A stretch of 16,679 bases of DNA, taken from assembly GCF_000611645.1 (NCBI RefSeq), contig NW_014013257.1:13278-29956 (forward strand), given 5' to 3'. Every line of letters begins with the position of its first letter. Position 1 is the first letter of the stretch. The translations under genes and the position numbers were made by a program. The notes beneath the pieces were generated by a model that had not been told where the DNA came from, made no database searches, and worked only from the letters and a program-made list of their open reading frames with translations. Source of the DNA: Monoraphidium neglectum (taxonomy: Eukaryota > Chlorophyta > Chlorophyceae > Sphaeropleales > Selenastraceae). Positions 1-15,218 of the stretch are shown piece after piece.

Positions 1-365
1 ATACAAGGAAGGGAGGGAGGGTGTGTTGGCAGGGGCTCGCAGGGCAGGGGTTGGGAGCGGGGACTTGCAGGGGTGTTGTGGGGGTTGTTTGAGCATCGCA
101 GGATTAAGTGCAAGGAGTGTGGAATCAGGGGTTTGGGGCGCACGGGTGCGTGCCGGCACGGGGACGCTGGTGGACCAATACGAAGCTCAGACTTGCAGCC
201 ACATGATCAAACGTTTTCAACCAACAGTAGTACCCTGGCCTCGTAGACAACACAATGCAGGGAGCAGGCAGTAGCAGAGGCGATGGGCGATGGCAACCGG
301 GCGCAGCCAGCGGCCGCGGCGGTGAGCAGCAGCGCATGCTGTGTATCAAGGGGGTGCCCGCTCGC

Positions 366-3300
366 CTTCTCGTACGCCTGGAAGCGCGGCGAGTTGCGGC
401 GGAAGTCGTCCTCGGACAGGTGCTCGGGCGGCGGCATGGCGCCTGCGGGGGCCCATGCATAGAAGGAGGGATCGCGGGACGCCATGGTCAAATCAATCCT
501 AACCCTGATTTTCACCCCGATGATTATCCAGATGTTGTTTTTAGGCCACCCACAGATGCGCCTACCCGTAAGGAAGCCGGCGCCAAGGGGCGAGTATACA
601 ACGATTCCAATGCCCAGCTTGCAGCAGACCGGGATGATGTCATCCTTTGAGGGGGGGTGAAGGAGGGGGGGCGGCAGGGGTTTTGAGGTTGTGGGGGGAC
701 TTGCAGCAGGGTCACTTGGGGACGAGGGGCTGTGTGTGATTGAGAGAGCGGGGGCATGCCAATGGGTGCACTAATTGAGGGAGAATGCCTGTGGCGCTGG
801 GATCCAGTGCGGACAAGCCTTGTCCGCACAACAAGCCTTGGGGAGCGCAACGGTTGTACCCACTGCGTCAACCCTTTGATGTCTCCCATGCAAGGATAGC
901 AGCAGCAACAGCAGCAGAGGAAGCTGTGCTGCAACCGTTGATGGAAAGTCGGCAAGCGGCTCTTTAGGTTGCAGGCATGGTATGAACAAAGGGTGGCAGC
1001 TGCCAGTGGTGTTGCTGAGCTAGCTAGCGGCGAGTACTGGCGTGCAAGTGTTGTATACCCCCATTCTTCACACATTTGTTTGAGGGATTTCACGATAGCC
1101 GTTGGCACGGTCCTTATAGTGCATAGGGCTGCACACATGCTCGCAACATGCAAGGTGTTTTGTGCAGACCACTTGCTTGTTTAGCCCCCTTCCACCACAA
1201 TATGGGCATTTAGCAACTTGCTGCACATTTAGTCACAGCCGCAAGTGGGCTTGCAACAATGAACATGGCAGCGATGACGGCACGCTTTGTGTAATCTCAG
1301 GTGCACCATGACAGGGTGGCATCACCAGGCTTGGCACCAGCAGCACAGCAGCCATAGAAGCACCATGAAAGCGCATGCGCCGCCCAGCCGCAGGGCAGGT
1401 ATGTATACAACACAGACCCCTGTTGTTTCCCGTTGTAAACAACCGTCCGTTGTTTCTCGTTGTAAACAACGTTGTATACAAGTCGTGTAATACAACGAGG
1501 ATTCCCATGTATCAGTTGTATTGTTCTGCACGTTGTATACACCGAGGTATACAACGGGATGTTTTTTTGAGACGAGGGGCAGACGGGGGCCGCGTGAAAC
1601 AGTGAGGGCGTGCGCGGGTGGGCCAGTCAGATGGAGGCCACACAGGACGCTGAATGGCGGGGGCTCGTCGGGGATGAAGGGCTTCGAGCAAGGGAGAGCA
1701 GAAATTGGTGTGGGGCCCCACGATTCAGGGTTTAGGGTTTAAGGTTAAGGTGGGCCCCTGGGGCCATGCATGCAAGGGCCGCGTCTTCAAGGCAACAAAA
1801 GGCGGATGACTGAATGGGTTGGCGTGCGGTTAGGTGGGCCAGGCAGGGAGCAATGGAGAGGAAGGGGATGAAGGAACGGCCTTAATCAAAAGAGAGGCTT
1901 CCGGCAGCAAGATGCTCAGTAAAGTGAGGCCTGCAATGCAAGGACGTCACGCAGGGATGCGATTGGAAACAGACAGCCACAGCACATCATCAAATGGTCT
2001 GAGCCTGGGTAAGCACACCTCCACGTCTCGGGTCCAGAGGGACCACTCCAGCTGCACCGCGCTGAGGGGCGTCACCGCGTGGGCCGCGCGTATGTCATCC
2101 GGTGACGCCTCGCTGATGCCCACGTGGCGTACCTTGCCCTCCGCCTGCAGCGCCTGGGGTGGGCGGCGGTGGGGCGACGGTTGCGTAGTGGATGTTGGTG
2201 GCTGATCGATGCAGTCGATCATATATGTGGGTTCATGTGTGATGAGTAATTGCGCGGGTTTGCAGCAGATGCACAAGGTATTTGACCGGGAGATTGGCAA
2301 GGTGTGGAGGGAGCTCATCAGCTGCTCCAAGGCAAGACCAGGCAGAACGAAGCGCCTGCAACGGTGCGTCGTAAAAACGCATGTTGACAGTAGGGCGTGC
2401 TCATCCAAACACATGACTCCATCAGCAGGATTCCCCTGCAGCTGCAAACCTTCATCTCTGCAAACGTCTCGACCACTGGGGTTTTTGGGTCCACCCTGGC
2501 AGGGGCCCGGATGGGGATGCGGGCGTTGTTGAGGGTGGCGCGCGCGGCGGCCTGAAACATGCCTGGGCGCCCGATGCGGTCGCCGCCCGTGCGCTGCCGT
2601 CGCTACTGAGGCGACGCCACCCACCAGAAAACCCGTGTTGAACGCCCGGCCTCAGCACACGAGGTGAGGAAGAGACAGAGAAGCGATGTCAGAAGGGCTT
2701 ATGAAAAGGTACTAGATATTCGAAATGGTTGCTAAGGCCCAACTCTTCTGCTTTTGTCTTAGGCCGCCAGCCCACCTGTGGAGGTAGTAAAGATCGATTG
2801 TCTCGATGCCCAGGCGCTTCAGGGACGCCTCGCACGCCGCGCGCACGTGGGCGCGGCTGCCGTTGAGCGAGCGGCTGCCGTCTTGCCTGGGTGGGGGCAT
2901 AAGATATACGATGGTGTCCAACAGGCTCATGCTGAGGGGGCGCTTGTGTGTGCCTAGCAGGGTGTACCTGGCAAGCATGATCACTGCAGTCTTCAAAAGC
3001 TGCACTCAGGTCCCAGCACAAAGGATCCGCCCCGGGAATTGTTGGCGGCAGCAGCAGCATCGGCGACGGCCGCGGAAGATTCGGGCCCGCCGGTCGACGG
3101 CATGCGCAATGCTGGAGCGGCCGCAGCTACGCAGCAGGAAGGGAGGCTAGGCTGCAAGGGAGGGATGAGGCACAGCCCCACCTTGCAGGCGCACGCAAAG
3201 CGTCAGGAGACGGGCAATCTGCTCTTCAACCGGCCGACTGCGCGGGCCGACGCACATCACAGCCCAAATGTTGCCATGACTCGAGATGCGCTTTTGCAGT

Positions 3301-4655
3301 GAATTGCGCGGAGTCGGCACCAGCAGCGACTGCATGTGTCGCCAAGCAAAGGTAGCAGATGCCAGGAGCTCCCAGGCGTACGCACCCGAGTATGATGCCG
3401 CACTTTGTGGCGATCGTGTACTGATCCCGCCGACCCTTGATGGCGCGGCCCACCAGCTCCTAGGGGCCGGGGCGCGGCGGTGGGCAGGGTTGAGGAGAGC
3501 AAGGCAGGCAGGATGGAAGACGGTTCGCAGTGGTGGGGTGGCAGAATGGAGCGATAAGGGAAAGGATCTGAAGGGGCCGAAGAAAGTGGCAGCACAGGGG
3601 CCGGCGGTGGACTTGGGGGCGAAGGCAGTGGGCCAGGGGAAGGCGCCGTCCTCGCCGCCCCCCGATGACGTCATCACAGGGCGCCTGTGCGGCCCGAGCA
3701 GGGCTGCTGAGGGCAGGCGTGCCCTGCTGACACGCCCTCCCGCGCCTGCAAAACAGGGTGCTGGTCAGCAGCCCGGTCAACGGCAGCGCCGGCCTGGGGG
3801 GCCGCGCAAGCTCCCTGCTAATCTTAATTCAAACACCCACGCACACTTCGCCCTATTTGCTCACTCGGCTTGCTTGGCCGGCTGGCATTGAGCCCCCCTG
3901 GAACCTGCTGGCCCCAACATCCATCGGCCAGTACTGCCCCCACCCCTTACGCCCCTCCCCCACCTGCCCACCTCGTTTGTGAAGGGGCCGTACATGTCAC
4001 TTGTGTCCAGCAGCGTCACCCCCAGCTCCAGTGCCCGGTGGATGACGGCCAGCGCCGCGCCCTCCTCTGTGGGGCTACCGTAGGCAAACGACAGCCTCAT
4101 GCAGCCCAGCCCCAGGGCAGAGACCTGCAGGCCCTAAGGTTAGATTTGATTGCGTTGTGAGAGGGTTGAGGTTTTATGCAGGTCCAATGGGTTTGCTTCG
4201 GCCTGTGGACTGGCAGTCATGATTACGGCAAAGATTCTGCATGGCGGTATCGTCGACTCAGCGGTCGTAAAGCTGTGGGCTGCAGGTCAGCAGGGTTTAT
4301 TGTCATCAGCACTGGGAAGGCTCTGTGGTGGGGCGGGATGAAATTCAGGCTCTTCGACCCAAAGATTGGCGTTCCTGTGTGACGGCCATCTGCTGAGGCT
4401 ACTTGCGGGGCTGGCGGCGCTGGCGGGGGCGCCGGTGGCGACGACGTCGGCCGCTGCGGGGCGATTCGAGGGGACGCCGGCTGCAATGCGCCTGCGCGTG
4501 GCCACTTAGCGCGCCTGGTGGGAGGAGGCACACTGAATTTTTTCTGGCTCGTTGCTGCTGCAAGTGGGGCTCCAGCAAGCAAGGAGGCGAGATGCTGCTT
4601 TGGGAAGCCCCACCTGCTTGCCAAGGGCTCGTTTGGGCACGACAGGAAATGCCAT
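366..4655 (-). CDS. Aldo-keto reductase, AKR13-like, copy B (3' end beyond window)
   Basis: Predicted cytosolic NADPH-dependent oxidoreductase of the aldo-keto reductase superfamily, reducing aldehydes or ketones; the substrate is unknown. Exons by plus coordinates, in gene order: 4655-4614, 4133-3972, 3459-3386, 2886-2776, 2495-2450, 2153-2019, 644-566, 442-366. All have the same length and phase as in copy A. The start is MAFPVVPKR, with no targeting peptide. Visible motifs are [14 protein letters not shown] (catalytic D57, Y62), ATKCG (K87), LYYLHR (H129), QLEWSL and YSPLGAGF. The tetrad is intact and no frameshift or stop is seen in the exons. Oddities: G27 of GCMG is Arg, R212 of GRGF is Ala, and R198C and E199K follow in exon 7. 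The intron 5 donor is GTTTGC, and intron 8 starts with GC and runs off the left edge, so exons 9-10 are not seen. It may be active, diverging, or an early pseudogene; the sequence cannot decide. Confidence 0.85.
1403..1556. repeat. Cluster of GTTGTATAC / GTTGTAAACAAC inverted and direct repeats
   Basis: The 6-mer GTATAC occurs at 1403, 1474, 1535 and 1547. CGTTGTATAC (1531-1540) and its exact reverse complement GTATACAACG (1547-1556) form a 10-bp perfect stem with a 6-nt loop. TTGTAAACAAC (1460-1470) abuts GTTGTATACAA (1471-1481), making a 22-bp palindrome with a single mismatched pair. GTTGTTT(C/T) followed by CGTTGTAAACAAC repeats directly with a 27-nt period (1422 and 1449). The density is far above what a GC-rich intron should hold by chance. 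It could be the end of a small non-autonomous element or a cruciform-forming island. Confidence 0.75.
1726..1750 (+). repeat. Short TTTAGGG-like (telomere-type) tract in copy B intron 6
   Basis: CAGGGTTTAGGGTTTAAGG followed by TTAAGG contains about two perfect and two degenerate TTTAGGG units. TTTAGGG is the telomeric unit of plants and of several trebouxiophyte algae. Here it is interstitial, inside an intron, and too short to be a telomere. Confidence 0.6.
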
Positions 4656-5292
4656 CTTGGTCTGTTGCTGTCGAAGGGTGGTGGTGTGGTCAGGGTGCAC
4701 TTGCCACGCGCGGGATCAAAGTGACTCCTATTCCAGGCATTGACAAGGGAGGAGGGAGGTGGAGGTGAGTTCAGGCTTGGGGTGCCGTGCCCATCACGGC
4801 CGCTTGGGTTCATGGGTGCCGCCGCATTGCCCTGCCACCATCACGGACACCGGGCTGAAGCCACTGCTAGACGCTGTAACCTTACGGTCACAAGTCGTTT
4901 TGCCACACCGGAGCGCGCTGGATTCCCGCGAAATTGCAAGCACTGGAGATCTTTCTGGTGCACCCCCTCTCGGATGTGCGAATCGATTGATGACTGCCTT
5001 TATCACGACACATTGGTAGTCTGGTGTGTAGCAGCAGCTGCATGCCTCGTGTGCCGGGCGCGTTCGTCATCAACGGTGGACGGACGCAGTGACCACGTGC
5101 TGATGTCATCCAAGACGTAAACAATACACTACAACATAACAGATCTTTCATGTTGCGCTCCACGAGCCGACTCGCCCGCTAAAAGCGACAAAGCGGCCAA
5201 CCAACACCAAACACTGATGATGCAGACAGCCGGCTGTAAACTGAGAGCAATTGTGAGGTGTGGCCCGCAGCTAGGAGTGGTGCCCTGGCAGT
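4656..5292 (-). promoter_or_regulatory. Duplicated 5' flank of AKR copy B
   Basis: This sequence directly upstream of the copy B start is alignable in patches with 10275-10945 upstream of copy A. Shared blocks include CATCACGGCCGC (near 4793 and 10403), TTTTGCCACACCGGAGCG (near 4899 and 10500), and a longer block at 5045-5117 matching 10673-10747. The last block carries GTGCCGGG, GCGTTCGTCA, GACGGACGCAGT and CTGATGTCA. In copy B it also holds a CACGTG G-box at 5094-5099, which copy A lacks. Retention between copies is compatible with promoter or 5'UTR function, but recent duplication alone would also explain it. No coding potential is convincing here. Confidence 0.5.
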
Positions 5293-5751
5293 AAGGTGAA
5301 GCCCAGCAGTCGAATGGGTGTCCACAGGTACGAGCGAGCGCTGCGTGCCCAGGCTGCTGTTGCGCGCTGGTCCACTTTGCCCCTCGGCCTGCTGATTGAC
5401 ACGCCGCCTGCAGCCCCTGCTCAAAGCCCCACAGGGTGGATCCCAACACCCTGGTCGCCAATGCTTGCAGCAATGGAAGGGGGTGGCACGTTGAGTGGAG
5501 GGGTGTCCTCCACTTGCGTCGCACGCGAGGCACCTCGGACTCGATTGGGGACCTGGAAGACTGCTTCAAAGCAGGCAACCATGGCCTTTACTGTATTTGA
5601 TGCAATTGGCCCTGGCATACACCAGCGACACAATGGCACAGTTGTTACATGTGCGCAGTGCAACCCCTCCAGCCAACCAATATGCTATTTTCAAGTTTCC
5701 ATTTGCTACCTATCACTTGCGACCATAGTGGTATGTCATGCCTGCAGGTTG
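5293..5751. other. Intergenic stretch between AKR copies (3' flank of copy A)
   Basis: About 460 bp lie between the in-frame stop of copy A and the duplicated upstream flank of copy B. The open frames here are short and show no family motif. It probably contains the 3'UTR of copy A and the junction of the tandem duplication. A run of ten G (about 5760-5769) lies just inside the putative last exon. Confidence 0.5.
5645..5649 (-). terminator. Candidate polyadenylation signal (TGTAA) of AKR copy A
   Basis: TGTAA on the minus strand lies about 100 nt after the in-frame stop at 5752. TGTAA is the usual poly(A) signal in green algae. A pentamer is common by chance and others occur in introns, so this rests on position only. 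Confidence 0.35.
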
Positions 5752-10945
<5,194 letters not shown>

Positions 10946-11432
10946 ATATCATAAGCTGTAAATACTGGTGCTGAGTGCCCACACAGCCCAACAAGAGGCC
11001 GCCTTCCCAATTACAGTCAACACTGCGACCCAGCTGGATGACTGCCAAGCAATGTCAGCACAGAACCTTGCTAAGACTCCACCTGACCCGTGCACCGCTC
11101 GTGCAACCATTCATACCCTTGTTTAATTGTAAGCACAGTATCTCCAAATCGCCATCCGCGTGCACAGCGGTGCCCTACCATATCATGAGACCAACCTCGG
11201 CCGCGTGCACACATATCTTGGACGCCAACTCAACTGCCCTCGGACTCCGTCGACTCATTTCTTCGCTTGAACCCTCGCTCCAACCTGCGGCGCTCCAACT
11301 TTCACATCCCCTTGTCCGCTTTGATTGCTGGCCCGCATTTTCCCAAGCCTGCTTGGCCCGCTCGCACCACGCCGCCGCCCCCGACCAACCTCGGATGCCT
11401 CTGTGCCTGCTCGTGCACGCCTCACCGCCAGC
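10946..11432 (+). promoter_or_regulatory. Upstream region of the SET gene, no gene seen
   Basis: About 490 bp separate the duplicated AKR flank from the SET-gene start codon. Nothing in it looks like a conserved protein. An open frame through it ends at 11442, overlapping the SET start in another frame, and lacks any motif. It presumably holds the promoter and 5'UTR of the SET gene. I see no clear TATA box. Confidence 0.4.
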
Positions 11433-14400
11433 ATGTTTCTGATGCGGCGCAACAGCAAGGGCACCGCGGGCCCTCAGCACCAGCACGCCAGCTTGGGCGC
11501 CGCCGCGCTGCTGTTCGTCGCCCTGGGGTTGGCCTCTCTATTTTTTTGCAACCTCCGGGCCAGCAAAGGCACGGGCAGCAGTGTCGGGGGAGGCACTCGC
11601 AGGGGGAAGGGGGCCAGCGCGAGCGACGCAGAGCTCATTGAGTGGGTCAGAAATAGCGGCGGCGAGGTGCGTGCATACGTGGCATTGAATTGGTAACGTC
11701 GGGCCTCCCTTGATCGGATTTTTTGCGTCCCGGAGACACACCGCATTGCTGCCCGCATGTAGGGAGGATGGGAATTGGGCGGCCCGCGAGCCTGGCTTCT
11801 GCAGTACCAGCCGGCAGCAGGGCAGCAGGCGCGCGGCGGCAGTCATCCTCCGGGAGGCTGCTGCCGGCGAGGCGGCCCGGCCACCCAACCAGGCGCTGCC
11901 GGGCCAGGTGACCAGCAGGCACCAGATCACCCACTCGCTCCCTCACAACCTCGCCCCCTCCTCCCCTCCCCGGGGCCGTTTCCTTGCCCAAACCATCATG
12001 GCCTCGCAGGTCAATGTGAATGTGATGACGAGCGGCGGGCTGCGCGGCATGTATGCTGCCAAGGACATCGCCGCAAAAGGGGACTTGCTGATCAAGGTGC
12101 CCATGAGCCTCGCCCTCTGGTGGGTGTCAGCGAGGCTCACTGCTTGCTGGCTGCGGATGGCCGTCATGCCATGACATCCAGTGGACGCGGCATCCTATCA
12201 GGCCGCCCAGGGCCCCTCACCTCCTCGCCGCCAAAGCCACTGAAAACTGCAGCTAGCGTGCCACACGGAGTGCCTTGCAGTGTCACCCATGCAACACAAC
12301 CAACCAACCTCCTCGGAACCTTCAGATGGTCATCCGATCAGAGTCTGTGCCGGCCTGTACACATGCACGGAAGTATATATGTACGTGCTCCACATACCTT
12401 CTGCAGGTTTCCCGTGTATACTGACAAATCGTACCCAGAGATCGGCGCCATCATCCTGCGAGCGGCGTCGGAGCCGGGCGGCCGCCACCAGCGGTGGCTG
12501 TCTGGCCTGCCAACACTGAGGCCGGGGTCGACCGCGGTTTCTCTCGGCAGCTTCCCCAGTGACTACCTCCATCTGCTGGGGTCGACAGACATGGTGGGCC
12601 CGCCACGCATGACGGGGATGGGTGGGTGATTTGATGCGAGTTGGCGTGCTGAGGGCATGTAGAGAGTCGCCGGCGCCGCTCCCAAACGTGCGATCAAAAC
12701 CGTTGCAGGCCGACTACATTTTAGACGGCCAGGCAAAGGTAGCCCAGTATTGGTGAGGCCAAGGCCTGCGGCTGCAGGGGCAGCGCTGTCCTGGCTGCGC
12801 GGACGGCAGCAGAAATTTGCATGCCATTGTCGCTCAGCTGCATGCATAAGTACGTGTGTGCATGTGTCCTGCGCGCCAAGTTGTCACGCGCGTTGAGGGC
12901 CCCGGACTGTGGGGCTCCGCCCACTTGCCCGCCTGACAGCTGGGCAGGTGCGTTGCCCGGTATTGGGCCCTGCGCTCGTGCCGGCAGCGTTGCTGCCGGC
13001 TCCCTCGTTGGCTCTGTGACGCGCATGGGTAATGTGAAATGAAGATGCATGTGGCGTGCATGCACCAGCCACGCCGTGACAGCTGTCAGTCCGGGCGCCC
13101 AACGCCCAGGGGCGCTGGCTGGGCGCGACAAAGTCCTCTCAACCCCGCAGCGGGTCGCTCCTCCTTTTGGCTGTGCGTACGCTCCAGACAAATGCAGCGT
13201 GTGCGGGCCGCATCGACGAACCCCGCCGCCGCAGGGCGAGCAACGGGGCGCGGCTGGTGCAGGAGGGGTTCTCCCTTCAAGACCTCGGGGCTGCGGTCGT
13301 CACCCACTCCACGCGCTCCTTCAAGGCCAGCCACAGGGGGCGGTACGACACGGCGATGGTGCCCGTCCTTGAGCTGGCAAACCACGCAAATAATTGCTCG
13401 ACAACGTGAGGCGCTGGGGCGGGGCGAAGTACACACAGAGCTGCCGCGCGCGAGCCTCGCCTCGCGCGACTGCGGCCGCCGTTTTTGGCTTTGCTGCACA
13501 CGCGTGCAGGCAGGCGGCACGGCGGGCAGTGGTCACCGGCCGCGACCAAGCGCCAGTGTCTGCACCACTGCCAGCAGCACGGCAGAGGCGGGATGGGCGC
13601 CGCGCGAGCGCCGCTGTCGCCGCAGATGTGAGGACCGCCGCAAATGTCTGGATGGCCGGCAGGGCACCAGGAACACCTGCACTGCTGCTTTTTAGGCCCT
13701 CTGATCAGCGACAGCGATGCAGTCACATGATGAGTTTCTTCTCATCTACAGTATCTCTGCGTGTCTCTATCAGGTATGAGCTGCGGCCCTGCGACATGGA
13801 CCTGGGGGTGGGGGACCGCCTCTCGCGCGCAGACATGCGGCGCTGTATCAATGCGACCGGTGAGTGGATGAGGACGATGTGGGCCCATGGCAGGGTGTGC
13901 CTCCGCCCTTGGAGGGGACTCCTGCCCCCTCGGAGGGGCGCGCGGCAGCAGGGCTGGTCATTGGCCGCGGGAAGGGCAAAGCAGAAGCGTGCGGCCGTCA
14001 TGGGCGGGAGCGCTTGGGGCGAGCTGCTTTAAACCAACCAACCAACCAACCAACCAACCAACGAACCAACCAACCAACCAACCAACCAACCAACCAACCA
14101 ACCCACCGTCCAACCGACCGACACATCACCTGATGGCTGCTTCAATCAGAGCGCGACCAGCTGTGCTTCTTCTTCCGGGCCGGGGGGCCCATGAGGGCAG
14201 GCCAGGAGGTCTGCCTGCGGTACCACCATCTCGCACCCGACGACGTGGGTAAAGGGGCCCAGCGGGCGTGCTTCCTGTCCCAGGGCTGTGTTACTTTTTG
14301 CGGCAGCGCCTCGCGTGCTGCTACAATACTAGATAAACCCCTGCTCTTGCAGCTTGCCCCCCCCCCTACATACGCAACCTCAACCCCAGCCCCTGTTGCT

Positions 14401-15218
14401 CACACCTCTTTGATATCATTCCATGCATGATACCCTCAGCAGCGTTAGCCCCCAAACTGAAATTGATACACACCATCACTGGCTGAATCTGTCGGACAGA
14501 CAGCCAGTTGGTTGGCACACAGCAAGACTTGTATCTGTCGACCCTGCTGACGTGCGTGCGTGCAGGCCCTCTTCCAGTACGGCTTCTTAGCGGCGCCAGA
14601 GCCGGCCGACGGCGCGCCCCCGCCCCTGTCGCGCATGGACACCGCGGGCTTCAAATTCGAGAACGCCGATCAGGTGCCCTGGCTCGAGCCGCCGCCCTTC
14701 GACGGTGGGTGACGGGGGGTGCATCAGGCCGTGGGCTGCCGCCACGGGGCCCTTTCCCCCCATGGTTTTGGGGGCAGAATTATTTCGAGCCGCGCACCTT
14801 TCTGTTTTGACAACGGCCGGACGGCGGAGTCGAGGTCACACATTACGATGCGGCGTTTTCGATTTGAGGGCTGTCCACAAGCGTCACCCGCGGCTGCTCC
14901 TGACCTGCGGCTGCAGAGCCTGTCAGTCCCCTTGCGTCCGCTGCCCCCCAAAAAAGGTCCCACGCGCAACCCTCGCCGCCCCCAGGCCCGCCAGAGGCAC
15001 TGAGGGCCGAGCGCGTCCGGGTTCGCCGGTTGATATCGCGCATCGAGGACGCCGCCGCCGCCGCGGCGTCGACGCCGCTGGCGCCGTCAGACGCCGACGG
15101 CTCAGTTTTGCAGGCGGTTCGCGGCCTCAACCGCCAGAGGCTGCGGGCCCTGAGGGCGGAGGAGGGGCGGCTTGGGAGGCGGATTGAGGCGCTGGCTGGG
15201 AGCCGCGTGACGGCGTGA
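11433..15218 (+). CDS. SET-domain lysine methyltransferase, Rubisco-LSMT/SETD-like, membrane-anchored
   Basis: Likely transfers methyl groups from S-adenosylmethionine to lysine of a non-histone protein; the target is unknown. Exons: 11433-11666, 12010-12119, 12407-12593, 12709-12752, 13151-13405, 13774-13859, 14150-14244, 14566-14704, 14986-15218. All phases close, giving about 460 residues. A hydrophobic segment at residues 21-41 follows a basic N-terminus and resembles a signal anchor. The family pattern is clear: [36 protein letters not shown] (79-110), an inserted helical region, [15 protein letters not shown] (NH at 269-270), [15 protein letters not shown], and LFQYGF with the terminal tyrosine Y342. 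The charged helical C-terminus (384-460) fits the Rubisco-LSMT substrate-binding domain. The exon 4/5 junction is least certain: 12739 and 13188 are an alternative, phase-compatible donor/acceptor pair. Confidence 0.85.
12980..13000 (+). repeat. Perfect 9-bp hairpin in SET-gene intron 4
   Basis: GCCGGCAGC (12980-12988), loop GTT, GCTGCCGGC (12992-13000). It is a GC-rich stem with a three-base loop and no T-run after it, so it is not a bacterial-type terminator. It sits within a 398-nt intron and its role is unknown. Confidence 0.7.
14032..14103 (+). repeat. (AACC)n microsatellite in SET-gene intron 6
   Basis: About 18 units of AACC run over roughly 72 bp, with one interruption (AACG near 14061). 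It ends about 45 bp before the exon 7 acceptor, so length change could affect the distance to the branch point. The tetramer resembles half of the complementary telomere unit but lacks the CCCTAAA form. Confidence 0.9.

Larger units (their letters stand above)
645..2018 (-). other. Expanded intron 6 of AKR copy B, with probable inserted DNA
   Basis: This intron is 1374 nt, against 296 nt for the equivalent intron of copy A (7506-7801). The exon-7 end is shared between copies for about 35 nt (GGGGTGAAGGAGGGGG). Beyond that the content is unrelated. Inside are a CAGCAG-type run near 898-920, a cluster of GTTGTATAC inverted repeats at 1403-1556, and a TTTAGGG-like tract at 1726-1750. The segment 1380-1560 is visibly richer in A/T than its surroundings. 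I could not find convincing terminal inverted repeats or a target-site duplication, so calling it a transposon is inference from the length difference and the repeat structure only. Confidence 0.6.

Noticed and set aside
524..1153. 209-codon minus-strand open frame across exon 7 and intron 6 of AKR copy B
   Set aside because: It reads exon 7 out of frame and runs through a poly-Cys/Leu shadow of a CAGCAG repeat. The true exon is in another frame and matches copy A.
1403..1556. Repeat cluster as a CRISPR array or integron attachment site
   Set aside because: No regular spacer/repeat pattern, no integrase or Cas gene, and a eukaryotic intron context.
366..4655. AKR copy B as a clear pseudogene
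   Set aside because: No stop or frameshift in exons 1-8, all splice signals usable, catalytic tetrad present. Divergence alone is not proof.
10975..11442. 155-codon plus-strand open frame upstream of the SET gene
   Set aside because: No recognisable motif, biased low-complexity composition, and it overlaps the SET start in another frame. Most likely a chance frame in a GC-rich 5' region.
11710..12174. Alternative SET-gene start in the open frame leading into exon 2 (ATG at 11998)
   Set aside because: It would drop the [15 protein letters not shown] segment, which fits the SET family start and splices in phase. Kept only as a possible alternative transcript.
12753..13150. Hairpin at 12980-13000 as a terminator or small RNA
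   Set aside because: It is intronic in a eukaryotic gene, with no T-run and no further structure. Recorded only as a repeat.
14032..14103. (AACC)n tract as a CRISPR-like array
   Set aside because: Units are 4 bp with no spacers; it is a simple microsatellite.
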